Of a DNA stretch of 15,848 bases, positions 1 to 7,135 are shown piece after piece. The notes beneath the pieces were generated by a model. That model did not search any database, was not told the DNA's origin, and saw only the letters and a list, made by a program, of their open reading frames with translations. The stretch is from Alphaproteobacteria bacterium. GTDB lineage: Bacteria; Pseudomonadota; Alphaproteobacteria; Rhizobiales; Aestuariivirgaceae. Where the stretch lies: NCBI GenBank assembly GCA_020441605.1, contig JAGRLX010000217.1, forward strand, positions 1-15,848, in the 5' to 3' direction. The number at the start of each line of letters is the position of its first letter. Position 1 is the first letter of the stretch. The position numbers and the translations under genes are program-made.

Positions 1-692
1 TCCGGTTGGTCGGAAGATTGCCTCACCAATATTCCGGGCGATTTCCCACCAGGAGAGCCACGCATCGCCATCAATTCGATCTGCCCCTCAAGCGGTGTCA
101 GAGCCGGGGGAACCGTCCCGTCTGCGGCCATGGCATCCCCGCTAAGCAGGCGAAGCACGGATACGGTCGCATGACCGGTCCGTAGCGTATCATCGGCATA
201 GACCACGAGGCTGTCGTCCGTCGGCTCCGCCGTGGACACATCGCCACGGACCGCGAAGCCGGGCTCCTCGAATCCGGCTGGAATGCGGACAACGCCCACG
301 GCGCTCCAGTTGTCGCCGTCCAGCCTGAAGCCGGTCGTAAGATCGTCCAGCAGCAGCCGTGCGGCCACATTCGACCGCGCGCGGCGCTGCTTCTTCCAAG
401 CGGCAAGCTTCGACTCGAAAGCAGATTGGGCCTGATCCGCCACTTGGGCTGGTGACTGGCGCGTCTTGACGATGTCCGACGTCATGTCGAAGCCACCGTA
501 GGTCACGCGGGCCGGTTCGGCACCAACGAGCGCTGCGGCACGGTCAAGCAAGTTCGTGGTTCGCTTGGACACGTCTGCCGTCATGGTGGACTTGGCCGGC
601 CAATCCGTCTCGGACGAGGTCATGAGGCGCTGGGTAATCAAAACCGCGAAAGCAAAAATGGCGAGTGCCAGGGCGAAGTTGATCAGTCTCAT
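1..692 (-). CDS. Partial membrane-anchored protein of unknown function, last visible gene of the Tad-like operon
   Basis: The frame is open from an ATG at 692 to the left edge with no stop, so at least 230 codons are present and the C-terminus is missing. Residues 1-22 are hydrophobic (MRLINFALALAIFAFAVLI) and look like an uncleaved anchor or signal peptide. A soluble extracytoplasmic region follows, with a basic patch (AWKKQRRAR, near residue 115) and then a beta-rich-looking stretch containing GFRLDGDNW and SLVVYADD. The ATG overlaps the TGA of the TadE-like gene upstream (ATGA, 689-692), which argues for translational coupling and a role in the same machine. I do not recognise the family. 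CpaB/RcpC was considered because of its position and N-terminal anchor, but no SAF-like domain is evident. The reading frame is well supported; the function is unknown. Confidence 0.75.
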   Translation of the reverse strand, partial: MRLINFALALAIFAFAVLITQRLMTSSETDWPAKSTMTADVSKRTTNLLDRAAALVGAEPARVTYGGFDMTSDIVKTRQSPAQVADQAQSAFESKLAAWKKQRRARSNVAARLLLDDLTTGFRLDGDNWSAVGVVRIPAGFEEPGFAVRGDVSTAEPTDDSLVVYADDTLRTGHATVSVLRLLSGDAMAADGTVPPALTPLEGQIELMAMRGSPGGKSPGILVRQSSDQP

Positions 693-1273
693 TTCCGCGC
701 TCCCGGAAACAGGTTCGGAAAGAGGTCCAGCAACGAACCGTGTCCGGAGCCCAGCCGCCGCTGCAAGGTCGCATCATAGCCGCCCTCAAATCCGGGATCG
801 CCAATGTGGTAATACCTGGCTTCGAGGACAGTAAAGCTGTCGGCGATTTCGTAAACCGGCCAGCCAAAGGCAGGATGAAACCGGAAATTTGTCGCGGTCC
901 GTGCGGTGACGAGGTCAGGACCCTCGGCCCGCGCCAGGTCCATCGTGAGGTTTTCCCGGCCGGCATCCTCCAGTCGACGCCAGAAATTGGCGTGCCCCTC
1001 CCAGGTTTCGGCTGAACATGATGACGGAAATGTCGTTGTCTTGTCCGACAATGCAACCTGCCAGTTCCGGGTCGGCAAACAATATTGCTGGTAGGACTGC
1101 AGGAAGGCGGCCGAACGGTTGTCGGCGACGAGGGCGAGTTTGGCTGACTGCATGATCCCCAGGTCCCAGATCAAAACCCAAAACAACAGGAACACTGGAG
1201 CGGCCATGACCAACTCGGCGGACGCTGCGATGCCCGTTTCATCGCGGTGCAATGTTCTAATGGGCGTTGACAA
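689..1273 (-). CDS. TadE-like pseudopilin (second TadE-like protein of the operon)
   Basis: A 194-residue protein. Its short basic N-terminus (HRDETG, ending at Gly14) leads into ASAELVMAAPVFLLFWVLIW, a membrane helix at about 19-41 with Glu20 at its start. This is the layout of TadE-family minor pilins, which can be processed by a Tad prepilin peptidase after the Gly. The rest (about 42-194) is a soluble domain rich in Trp and Phe, with two Cys. No in-frame ATG exists near the N-terminus. The TTG at 1271-1273 is chosen because GGGGAG (complement of 1281-1286) lies 7 bases upstream. This start overlaps the TadG-like gene by 17 bases. The stop overlaps the next ATG. The family call rests on N-terminal architecture and operon context, not on a full-length match. 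Confidence 0.8.
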   Translation of the reverse strand: MSTPIRTLHRDETGIAASAELVMAAPVFLLFWVLIWDLGIMQSAKLALVADNRSAAFLQSYQQYCLPTRNWQVALSDKTTTFPSSCSAETWEGHANFWRRLEDAGRENLTMDLARAEGPDLVTARTATNFRFHPAFGWPVYEIADSFTVLEARYYHIGDPGFEGGYDATLQRRLGSGHGSLLDLFPNLFPGARK

Positions 1274-2723
1274 TGGTCCACTCCCCGGTTGCGGCGGCCG
1301 CGTCGATAATGTCGGTCAGTATGCGGAACGGCGCGCCATTCCTGTTCGACTTGACGGCCGCCGACACACGCGCTGGCTCGTCCATGAACGTTGCCGGCAC
1401 CAGCTTGGACTTCCACCTTGAGGAATAGAGGTCATATCCATCGGGGTTGTAAACCCACGACTGGGCATAGGCAAAATACGGGTCTTCCCGCTCTCGGAAA
1501 TCCTCGGGATTGACCCGCGCCCCACGGGCTTGAGAGACTATGGCAAGGAACTGCATGGTGTCCTGATCGAATCCAAACGGGCCCACACGCATCTGCACCA
1601 GTCCCGACAGGGCTGGCCGCCCGACAAGCCAATAGGGCTCGGGCATTCTCACAACCGTGCCAAGAACTGTCGAGACGATGCTTCCTGCCGGACCACAGAT
1701 CATCGACCAATTGTCATCCATCTTGCGGGTGAAGTCGTTGCGGTCCGATTGCTGGGATTCCGGATATTCCGCCGGAGACCTGAAGTTGATCAACCACTTC
1801 CACAGTTTGATTGTATCTTCGTTATAGAATGGCAGAAGGCTGGCGAATCCGGACTCATGGTTGACATGGTCACGCAAGTGAGGACGACCTGCAGAGCCAC
1901 CACCGGTATAAGGACCCCGGCCATCCGGAAATCCCTGCACACGGTAGTTGACCATGCTACGCGACACTGAGCCACGATTGGCGGCATCACACAGTTCGGC
2001 CTTTGCGGCGGCGGCTTCCAAGGCACCTTTCCTGACCGGCAGATCACTCCCTTCCCCAGGTGTGCCACGACAGTCCGATGAACCCACTTGACCACACGGC
2101 GGATAGATGAACAGATCCTGTGCACCGTTCCTTTCGGCAAGCAGCCGGACAAGATCGCCCGATCTCTGTGGAAAGGACCGCGCGATCTCGTCATTCATGC
2201 GATTGAACGCGGCAATGAGCTTCTGGGACGTGAGAAAGGCGGTGACCAGGCGATAGCGCGTGCCGATCGCCAGCCCTTCCAGCTGGACGTAGACGACCTG
2301 GGCGAAGGCGATGCCGTGGCCGATGTAGCAGGCGGCGATCAGCCACGGCAGGGTGGCCAGCGGGCACTTTCGTGACGACTCGATAATCTGCATTTCGGCC
2401 GCGGCGGTGCGGGTTGCCAGAACCACGAGGGTTTCCATCATCGTGAAGGTTACGACGCTCACTGTCAGCATCTGGCTCAGGCCGACATTGTTCATCGCCA
2501 TCACGTTCAGATCCCTCGCGACCTGATCGGAATGGGCAAGCGCCACGGCGTCGGCGGTGTTTTGCAACCGCATCTTGTCATAGGCGACCTGACCCGTGTT
2601 GAGCACGGTCATCATGCCCCAGGCGAAGAACAGCAGGATGAAGCCGAAGACCGGCGCCAGTGCAGCATCGTGACAGCGGTGGAGAGCCCGCGTCGCCGAT
2701 GCCATGCCACGCCATCCCGTCAC
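1257..2723 (-). CDS. TadG-like pilus assembly protein (Tad N-terminal domain)
   Basis: A 488-residue protein. After a basic N-terminus, residues about 24-44 form a membrane helix, followed by a motif close to the TadG N-terminal consensus: YDKMRLQNTADAVALAHS (48-65), with the NTADA..LA core. TadG-like proteins are envelope components of Flp/Tad pili. Two further hydrophobic stretches (about 83-104 and 121-146) are unusual and may be extra membrane helices. The remainder is soluble and contains several Cys and many aromatic residues. The start is GTG (2721-2723) within a GTGA overlap with the upstream TadE-like gene. Met7 (ATG at 2705) is an alternative start. The C-terminal half has no VWA motif that I can see, unlike some full TadG proteins. 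Confidence 0.82.
   Translation of the reverse strand: MTGWRGMASATRALHRCHDAALAPVFGFILLFFAWGMMTVLNTGQVAYDKMRLQNTADAVALAHSDQVARDLNVMAMNNVGLSQMLTVSVVTFTMMETLVVLATRTAAAEMQIIESSRKCPLATLPWLIAACYIGHGIAFAQVVYVQLEGLAIGTRYRLVTAFLTSQKLIAAFNRMNDEIARSFPQRSGDLVRLLAERNGAQDLFIYPPCGQVGSSDCRGTPGEGSDLPVRKGALEAAAAKAELCDAANRGSVSRSMVNYRVQGFPDGRGPYTGGGSAGRPHLRDHVNHESGFASLLPFYNEDTIKLWKWLINFRSPAEYPESQQSDRNDFTRKMDDNWSMICGPAGSIVSTVLGTVVRMPEPYWLVGRPALSGLVQMRVGPFGFDQDTMQFLAIVSQARGARVNPEDFREREDPYFAYAQSWVYNPDGYDLYSSRWKSKLVPATFMDEPARVSAAVKSNRNGAPFRILTDIIDAAAATGEWTIVNAH
1281..1286 (-). promoter_or_regulatory. Ribosome binding site deciding the TTG start at 1273
   Basis: On the minus strand this reads GGGGAG, 7 bases before the TTG at 1273-1271. 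No ATG is available nearby in this frame, so the site supports a rare TTG start for the TadE-like gene. Confidence 0.6.
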
Positions 2724-3529
2724 AGGAGCACCATTTCGGCGGTCGTTTCACGGTAATAGTAACCGTCCTGCCGTTTCTTCCCGAAGATTGGACCAAAGCC
2801 ATAGACCACATAGTGCCTGAACGTGAGCCGGGCCCGCACCGGCTGCGGCTTGCCCGCGGTCATCGCCGACAGGAGGCCCGAACGTTCCATTTCGACCGAC
2901 AGGTACACATTCTCAGGGTCGAAGGCGTAGTGGGCCTGATCAATGATGGCATCCGCCTGCGGGCCTGTTCCGGTTCGCTCAGCGATGGCACGAAGCACGG
3001 TCTCGGGCACCTGGCACTGCTGTTGACAGGGTATGCCCCATGGCGGCGACGCGCTGATCAGCGAAATCCTTGCGGCATTCTCGGCGCGCCAGCGGTCGTT
3101 GGTGCACCCCGCCTCACGGCGTAGTTCGACATAGGTTAGCAAAAAGGATTCGGGCGGCATCTGGCAGAGATGAACCCGTGCGCTACGGGCGGCGTTGTAG
3201 GCTGCGTAATGGACAATCACGGTCTCGCGCATCAGCCAGAGTGTCTGCAGCATGACCAGCATCAAGACCATGAAAGGAAACATCACAAGCACGAGATCGG
3301 CGGCCAGCGCAGCACCCGCGCGCGCGCCGTGCAGACTGCCAAGGGTCCGGAGCCGGCGCCGCCGCACCATACGCAGGATGGGTAGAACTGCGACGAGGCC
3401 AACCGCCATGCCGACAGCCAGGAGCCTGCCGAGGGACGGCATGAAGGTTGGCGACGACCAGAGGGCGCCGATCAGCATCTGGTTTTCGGACAACCACCCG
3501 CCGGGCATGATTTGCGTCAACTCAGACAC
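2720..3529 (-). CDS. TadE-like pilus assembly protein with an extra N-terminal membrane helix
   Basis: The open frame extends upstream to 3673, but that part lies inside the prepilin peptidase gene. The GTG at 3527-3529 is chosen because a perfect GGAGG sits 7 bases upstream. This gives 269 residues and an 8-base overlap with the peptidase stop. A first membrane helix lies at about 36-53, followed by an Arg cluster (56-59). A second, TadE-like hydrophobic segment lies at about 76-99 (ADLVLVMFPFMVLMLVML), with a downstream HYAAYNAARSAR motif like that of TadE proteins. The C-terminal domain carries a Cys-rich loop (CQQQC) and ends in a Tyr-rich region. Usual TadE proteins have one membrane helix, so the additional helix is odd. 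The call is by architecture and neighbours. Confidence 0.78.
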   Translation of the reverse strand: MSELTQIMPGGWLSENQMLIGALWSSPTFMPSLGRLLAVGMAVGLVAVLPILRMVRRRRLRTLGSLHGARAGAALAADLVLVMFPFMVLMLVMLQTLWLMRETVIVHYAAYNAARSARVHLCQMPPESFLLTYVELRREAGCTNDRWRAENAARISLISASPPWGIPCQQQCQVPETVLRAIAERTGTGPQADAIIDQAHYAFDPENVYLSVEMERSGLLSAMTAGKPQPVRARLTFRHYVVYGFGPIFGKKRQDGYYYRETTAEMVLL

Positions 3530-4055
3530 CCGGCAACCTCCAGACACCCGGTACGCTGATCCACAGCAAGGCGACGGCAATCGCAATGCCGAAGCGGACG
3601 CCCCCCCGCCTCGTGGTATCTGTTGGCACACTTTCGGCGCCAGACACAGAATGGGGTGGTGGCCCGCCGCCAAACGCGGGTCCGAGGAACGACAAAGGGC
3701 CGCGAACCGCGTAGAGCCCCAGAGCCATGATCCCTCCGATGAGCAGGGAATGGGCCATCAGCGACAAGATGGCTGGAAATCCCATCAACGCCCCCATGGC
3801 CGCCATGATCTTCACGTCGCCGCCGCCGCCGCCGCCGTAGAGGAATGAAAGAAGGAAGGGAAACGCCGCCACCAACAATCCGGCCAAGGCCAGGCCAAGC
3901 CCCGTCCATCCGCCGGCCAGGATGGCGAATACCAGTCCTGCCGCGATCGCCGGATAGGTCAGTACGTTGTAGATCTTGCCCCACAACAGATCGGTCAGGC
4001 CAGCTATCATGCCGACAGCGAGACAGACCATCCATGCAGTGGACTCGAGATCCAT
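3522..4055 (-). CDS. Prepilin peptidase, CpaA/TadV type (aspartic protease family A24)
   Basis: An inner-membrane aspartyl protease of 177 residues, the usual length for CpaA/TadV, expected to cleave the leaders of the adjacent prepilins. Catalytic motifs are visible: Asp22 in TDLLWGKIYN (matching the family's D...kIpN motif), and Asp80 in GGGD-VK, the GxGD motif. Hydrophobic helices fill most of the chain, and a last helix follows RGGVRFGIAIA (about 150-168). An N-methyltransferase domain is absent, as is typical of the short Tad form. The ATG at 4055 is preferred; the frame continues to an ATG at 4151, but that would overlap the upstream pilin gene and add a non-membrane tail. The glycine run before Asp80 is encoded by six identical GGC codons. 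It is followed by the TadE-like gene with an 8-base overlap. Confidence 0.9.
   Translation of the reverse strand: MDLESTAWMVCLAVGMIAGLTDLLWGKIYNVLTYPAIAAGLVFAILAGGWTGLGLALAGLLVAAFPFLLSFLYGGGGGGDVKIMAAMGALMGFPAILSLMAHSLLIGGIMALGLYAVRGPLSFLGPAFGGGPPPHSVSGAESVPTDTTRRGGVRFGIAIAVALLWISVPGVWRLPGV
3537..3541 (-). promoter_or_regulatory. Ribosome binding site deciding the GTG start at 3529
   Basis: On the minus strand this reads GGAGG, 7 bases before GTG (3529-3527). It is internal to the end of the prepilin peptidase gene and is the reason for preferring this start over the longer open frame. Confidence 0.75.
3819..3836. repeat. Trinucleotide repeat (GCC)6 inside the prepilin peptidase gene
   Basis: Six perfect GCC units on the plus strand, read as six GGC glycine codons on the coding strand, directly before the catalytic aspartate codon of the GxGD motif. 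Gain or loss of units would keep the frame and change only the length of the glycine run. Confidence 0.9.
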
Positions 4056-4122
4056 CGCTTCAACCCCGTCAATCGTCGCCTCCTCCCGCCGGCCGGCAAG
4101 AACAGGAATGCATGGGTGCGGC

Positions 4123-4347
4123 CTAGAGGCCAGGCCGCAGCTTGGCGACATCCTCGTTGAGGATATCGACTATTTGGTCGGCAAAATTGATCAGCACAAG
4201 GATCAGCGGCAGGCTCACCAGGGCAAGAAGCAGTATGGCGGACGGAACCTCCATCCCTTCCTCATCCTCGGCAAGGAGCGTTAGTCGCGGGACGATCCGC
4301 CGCCACCTGCAACCTACCTCGGCAAACAAACGTCCAGGCCTGATCAT
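4123..4347 (-). CDS. Small Flp-like prepilin, noncanonical (second)
   Basis: A 74-residue protein from the ATG at 4347; a TTG at 4356 would add three residues. A basic leader of about 31 residues ends in AEDEEG. A hydrophobic helix (EVPSAILLLALVSLPLILVL) and a short polar tail follow. An acidic DExG motif before a hydrophobic helix is the Flp prepilin layout, with presumed cleavage after the Gly by the neighbouring peptidase. The canonical Glu5-Tyr6 pair after the cleavage site is missing; Glu is at +2 instead. The leader is long for an Flp pilin. It lies 22 bases after the first pilin gene and 67 bases before the peptidase gene. It could be the fibre subunit or a minor pilin. Confidence 0.72.
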   Translation of the reverse strand: MIRPGRLFAEVGCRWRRIVPRLTLLAEDEEGMEVPSAILLLALVSLPLILVLINFADQIVDILNEDVAKLRPGL

Positions 4348-4369
4348 TTTCGCCAACGCCCAATGCCAG

Positions 4370-4570
4370 TCACTGCGCCTTCTTCTTCAGTGCGTCCGAT
4401 GCGCTGATCCCTTCACCAGAATTCTCGATCAACTTGTCCGAATATTGTCCACCGAAATAGATCGCGATCAGCAGGAGCGGAATGGCGATCATGCCAATGA
4501 TCATGATCATTTGCTGCATGTCGGCACGCTCGTCGCGCCAAAGCAGAGCCAACTTCTTACGCAAGTTCAT
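4370..4570 (-). CDS. Small Flp-like prepilin, noncanonical (first gene of the minus-strand operon)
   Basis: A 66-residue protein with a strong ribosome binding site (GGGGAGG, 5 bases before the ATG at 4570). A basic N-terminus (MNLRKKLALLWRDERAD) precedes a hydrophobic helix of about 25 residues (MIMIIGMIAIPLLLIAIYF) and a polar tail ending in LKKKAQ. Size, layout and its position first in an operon with a prepilin peptidase point to an Flp-type pilin. The usual Gly at the cleavage site and the Glu5-Tyr6 signature are absent; Ala-Asp or Asp-Met would have to serve. Processing is therefore uncertain, and it may instead be a small membrane protein that is not cleaved. Confidence 0.7.
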   Translation of the reverse strand: MNLRKKLALLWRDERADMQQMIMIIGMIAIPLLLIAIYFGGQYSDKLIENSGEGISASDALKKKAQ

Positions 4571-4823
4571 GGCGACCTCCCCAAGGTCCGACGGCTATTT
4601 GAGAGACCGCAGCCCACCGTCTTATCCTGCGGCGGTCCTGACAAACCCATGAGGCTATTGAACTCCGGGCTGACTGATGGTTAATCTTGCACAAAGGCTG
4701 AAACTGGACAATGGGCTAATTTCGCGAGTGTGGAGGAGTCTCCGCTGCAGCGCGGAGTTCGCACCGGCGACCTGAAGCCAAGACGATATTGAATGCCACG
4801 AACTGCGAGGCAAGCGACAGGCG
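4571..4823. promoter_or_regulatory. Divergent intergenic region between the pilin operon and the VWA/ABC operon
   Basis: The only gap between the two arms, 253 bases, so promoters for both directions should lie here. I looked for sigma-70 and sigma-54 boxes on both strands and found no pair with good spacing. A TTGTCA box (minus strand, near 4649) has no matching -10 element at 16-18 bases. The region holds the alternative hairpins described at 4732-4757. Being shared, it would allow joint control of both arms. Confidence 0.5.
4732..4757. repeat. Overlapping inverted repeats that can form two exclusive hairpins
   Basis: CTCCGC (4740-4745) pairs perfectly with GCGGAG (4752-4757) around a 6-base loop. 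CTCC (4740-4743) can instead pair with GGAG (4732-4735) around a 4-base loop. The two structures share the CTCC strand and cannot coexist. They lie 66 bases before the plus-strand start codon and could be in its leader RNA or act as a protein-binding site. There is no run of T, so a simple terminator is unlikely. Confidence 0.4.
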
Positions 4824-7112
4824 ATGGGCAGTACGAAGGGCACTGACAGGTGGCTGAGCGTCACCCGGATCACATTGGCGGCATTGACTGCTGCCCTTAT
4901 GCTTTTGAGCGATGGGATTCCCTCGGCATGGAGCCAAGCCCAGGGAGGTGGCGGTAACGGTGGAGGTGCCGGGGGCGGTTCCGGAGAATGCCACACCATC
5001 CATTGCAAGAAAAAGAAGTCGGGCCAGCAGTCAGATGATCGCAAGGCGAAGTCGCCGTCACCCAGGGTGGTCACCCCGCCTCCCGTCTATGACGATGGAC
5101 CGAAGGTGATCAAAGTCCCTCGGCCCAAGTACAAGCAGAAGTCAGGCGGACGCAGTGCGGCCAGCAGGAAACCCACGGATGGCCCGTCGCGACCACCAAT
5201 TGACGAAGCGACGGCGCGGGTCAACCTCGATGCCTGCATCCTCGCCAACGGGTCCATGAAACGCGATGCGGCAGAGCCCTTCGCCTATGAAAAGGGCATG
5301 GAGCTCGGTATCGCCTTCTTCGGCGTGGCAGGAGTGGATGAGGCGGCACTTTCTCCGAAGGGGCAGGATGCGAAGTCGGCCACCATCGACTTTCGTTGGC
5401 GCTATTTCCCGGCTCTCGCCATCCATTGGCCGTCGGACCAATCCACCCGCTACTACGCGCTCACACAGGGCAGAAATTCCTCGGAAAGTCTGTTTCCGGC
5501 CTGTGCAGCCTTCGGTGCTGATCAACCTTTTGACCCGGCGTTCCATAACCTCGAAGTCGGCAAGCTTCCGGCCGCCGACGTCCGCCTGAAGATTGATGAC
5601 AGCAACATCAGTGAACGGGCGCTCCAGGACCTTCGACGCTTCATGGCGTCGGACATCGGCTTGCAGGGGAACATTCCCGCGGGTGTCTTGCTGCTCGCGC
5701 AGAGACTGTCCCGGGCCGACAGTCCTGAACAGCTCCGCAAGCTGCGGACTCTCTTGGCGACCGATGAAGACGGGTTATGGCAGATCGCAACGGCCGGAGC
5801 CGGACATCCCCAGATCGGGGCTCCCTGGGCCTGCCACTTCCTCCAATTCTCGAAAAGAGACGCGATCTGCGAAAGGAGCGACGACAGCCGCAAGTGGCGT
5901 CCGCGGACTGACATCGTTGCCACTCTGAAACCCGCCATCTCAGGGGGCACGCAGATTACCCGTGTCGAAAGGCGTGTTCTCGACGCCACCGGTAACGGTC
6001 AGAGCACAATCGGTGATCTTATCGACAGCATCGGCGAGGCCCAGCCCCCCAAGGTTGCCACGCCATTTGATCTGAAAGCGGCCTTGGCCGACTGCGGTAA
6101 ACTCAAAGACACTTCGGCAATCAAAGAATGTGCTAGTCAGGCCATGGCAAGATCAAGCGCCGAAGCCTCACGCGATGCTGACAGCGACACGCCTGGACCG
6201 GGTGGCGCCGGACAGCCGGGGAGCGACGGGGTTAATCCTCCTGATCCCTTGTTGGATGACGACGAGGGCGATCTCTATTACCGCGTGGCCAGCGCCGATG
6301 CGCAAGCCGACACGCAGGTTGCAATATTTAGTGATTTGGCAAGCTGCCAGGCGGGCTTGGCAGACGCCGCCGCGGCCGGAGCAACGACTACCAAGCTGAG
6401 CGAGGTGCCGGCGCAAAAGGAAGGTGCTGCCAGTGTCCTGCTGGGCGTCGATGGGGCGGCGCGTTCGTCCTGTGCGGTTGGCACGATCCGGGATTCCGCC
6501 GAAGGCGGCAAGGAGATGGCGTTCTCGTTCCAGCCGCTCAATGCTGATGCGCCAGCGGTGGTCTATGTTCTGTCTTTGGCGGACGGTTTTCGTGACCAGG
6601 GAATAGACGGACGTATCAAGGATGCGCTTGGAACCGTCGTCATCGATGCGATTAACAAGAATATCCCGGCTTCCATCCTGACGGTTGACGGCAACCGCCA
6701 CGTCCGCACTGTTCTTTCGGCCGACGATTTCATGTGGCTTCAGACGATGAGGAGCGACAAGATCGAGCGCCGTATTGGTCAAGCAGTCGGAAGCTTCAAT
6801 TTCGTCGTCCGCTCGATGCAGCCAGTGCCCGACACGGCGGCAATCTACGACGCGCTCAAGGACAAGAAGACAGCGCGCATCTATTATGTCGTCGATAGCC
6901 GAAGGGAGGAAATGAGGTCCGATACAACCGGCCCGCTGATCACTTGGTTGACGACTGACAATGTTCCTATCACCGTGCTGTCCATCGGGGGATGCAGCAA
7001 ATGGACAAAGACCTTCGCCGGTATTGGCGCTGGCCTTGACTGCGTCGATCTGGACCGATTTTCACCAGAGGCATCAGAAGAGTTCTTGGCGGCGCTGAGC
7101 CTGGCCAAATAG
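4824..7112 (+). CDS. Exported 762-aa protein with a degenerate C-terminal VWA-like domain
   Basis: I do not recognise a named family. Residues about 12-37 look like a Sec signal peptide (hydrophobic core LAALTAALMLL, possible cleavage after AWS or SQA). A Gly-rich spacer (about 41-54), a Lys-rich segment containing CKKKK, and a Pro/Lys/Arg linker to about 125 follow. The middle (about 130-430) is a Trp- and Cys-containing soluble domain. A second linker (about 450-490) is rich in Asp, Gly and Pro. The end (about 578-755) reads like a VWA fold: a core strand AVVYVLSLADGF, a later strand ARIYYVVDSRREE with the shape of the family's TDGR element, then PITVLSIGG. The MIDAS DxSxS residues are missing, so metal binding is unlikely. 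The start ATG has only a weak ribosome site. It is first in the plus-strand operon, 23 bases before the next gene. Confidence 0.8.
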   Translation: MGSTKGTDRWLSVTRITLAALTAALMLLSDGIPSAWSQAQGGGGNGGGAGGGSGECHTIHCKKKKSGQQSDDRKAKSPSPRVVTPPPVYDDGPKVIKVPRPKYKQKSGGRSAASRKPTDGPSRPPIDEATARVNLDACILANGSMKRDAAEPFAYEKGMELGIAFFGVAGVDEAALSPKGQDAKSATIDFRWRYFPALAIHWPSDQSTRYYALTQGRNSSESLFPACAAFGADQPFDPAFHNLEVGKLPAADVRLKIDDSNISERALQDLRRFMASDIGLQGNIPAGVLLLAQRLSRADSPEQLRKLRTLLATDEDGLWQIATAGAGHPQIGAPWACHFLQFSKRDAICERSDDSRKWRPRTDIVATLKPAISGGTQITRVERRVLDATGNGQSTIGDLIDSIGEAQPPKVATPFDLKAALADCGKLKDTSAIKECASQAMARSSAEASRDADSDTPGPGGAGQPGSDGVNPPDPLLDDDEGDLYYRVASADAQADTQVAIFSDLASCQAGLADAAAAGATTTKLSEVPAQKEGAASVLLGVDGAARSSCAVGTIRDSAEGGKEMAFSFQPLNADAPAVVYVLSLADGFRDQGIDGRIKDALGTVVIDAINKNIPASILTVDGNRHVRTVLSADDFMWLQTMRSDKIERRIGQAVGSFNFVVRSMQPVPDTAAIYDALKDKKTARIYYVVDSRREEMRSDTTGPLITWLTTDNVPITVLSIGGCSKWTKTFAGIGAGLDCVDLDRFSPEASEEFLAALSLAK

Positions 7113-7124
7113 AATACCGGTAAC

Positions 7125-7134
7125 GGAGGGGGAG
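7125..7134 (+). promoter_or_regulatory. Strong purine-rich ribosome binding site of the VWA gene
   Basis: An uninterrupted purine run, GGAGGGGGAG, ends 1 base before ATG 7136; its GGAGG (7125-7129) is 6 bases away. It is the strongest site in the plus-strand operon and suggests high production of the 837-aa protein relative to its neighbours. Confidence 0.65.
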
Positions 7135-7135
7135 T

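Noticed and set aside
3530..3673. N-terminal extension of the first TadE-like protein
   Set aside because: It lies within the prepilin peptidase gene in another frame, and a strong ribosome site supports the GTG at 3529.
4678..4692. Possible sigma-54 promoter (TGG...TTGC)
   Set aside because: The GG and GC elements are 8 bases apart, not the required 10.
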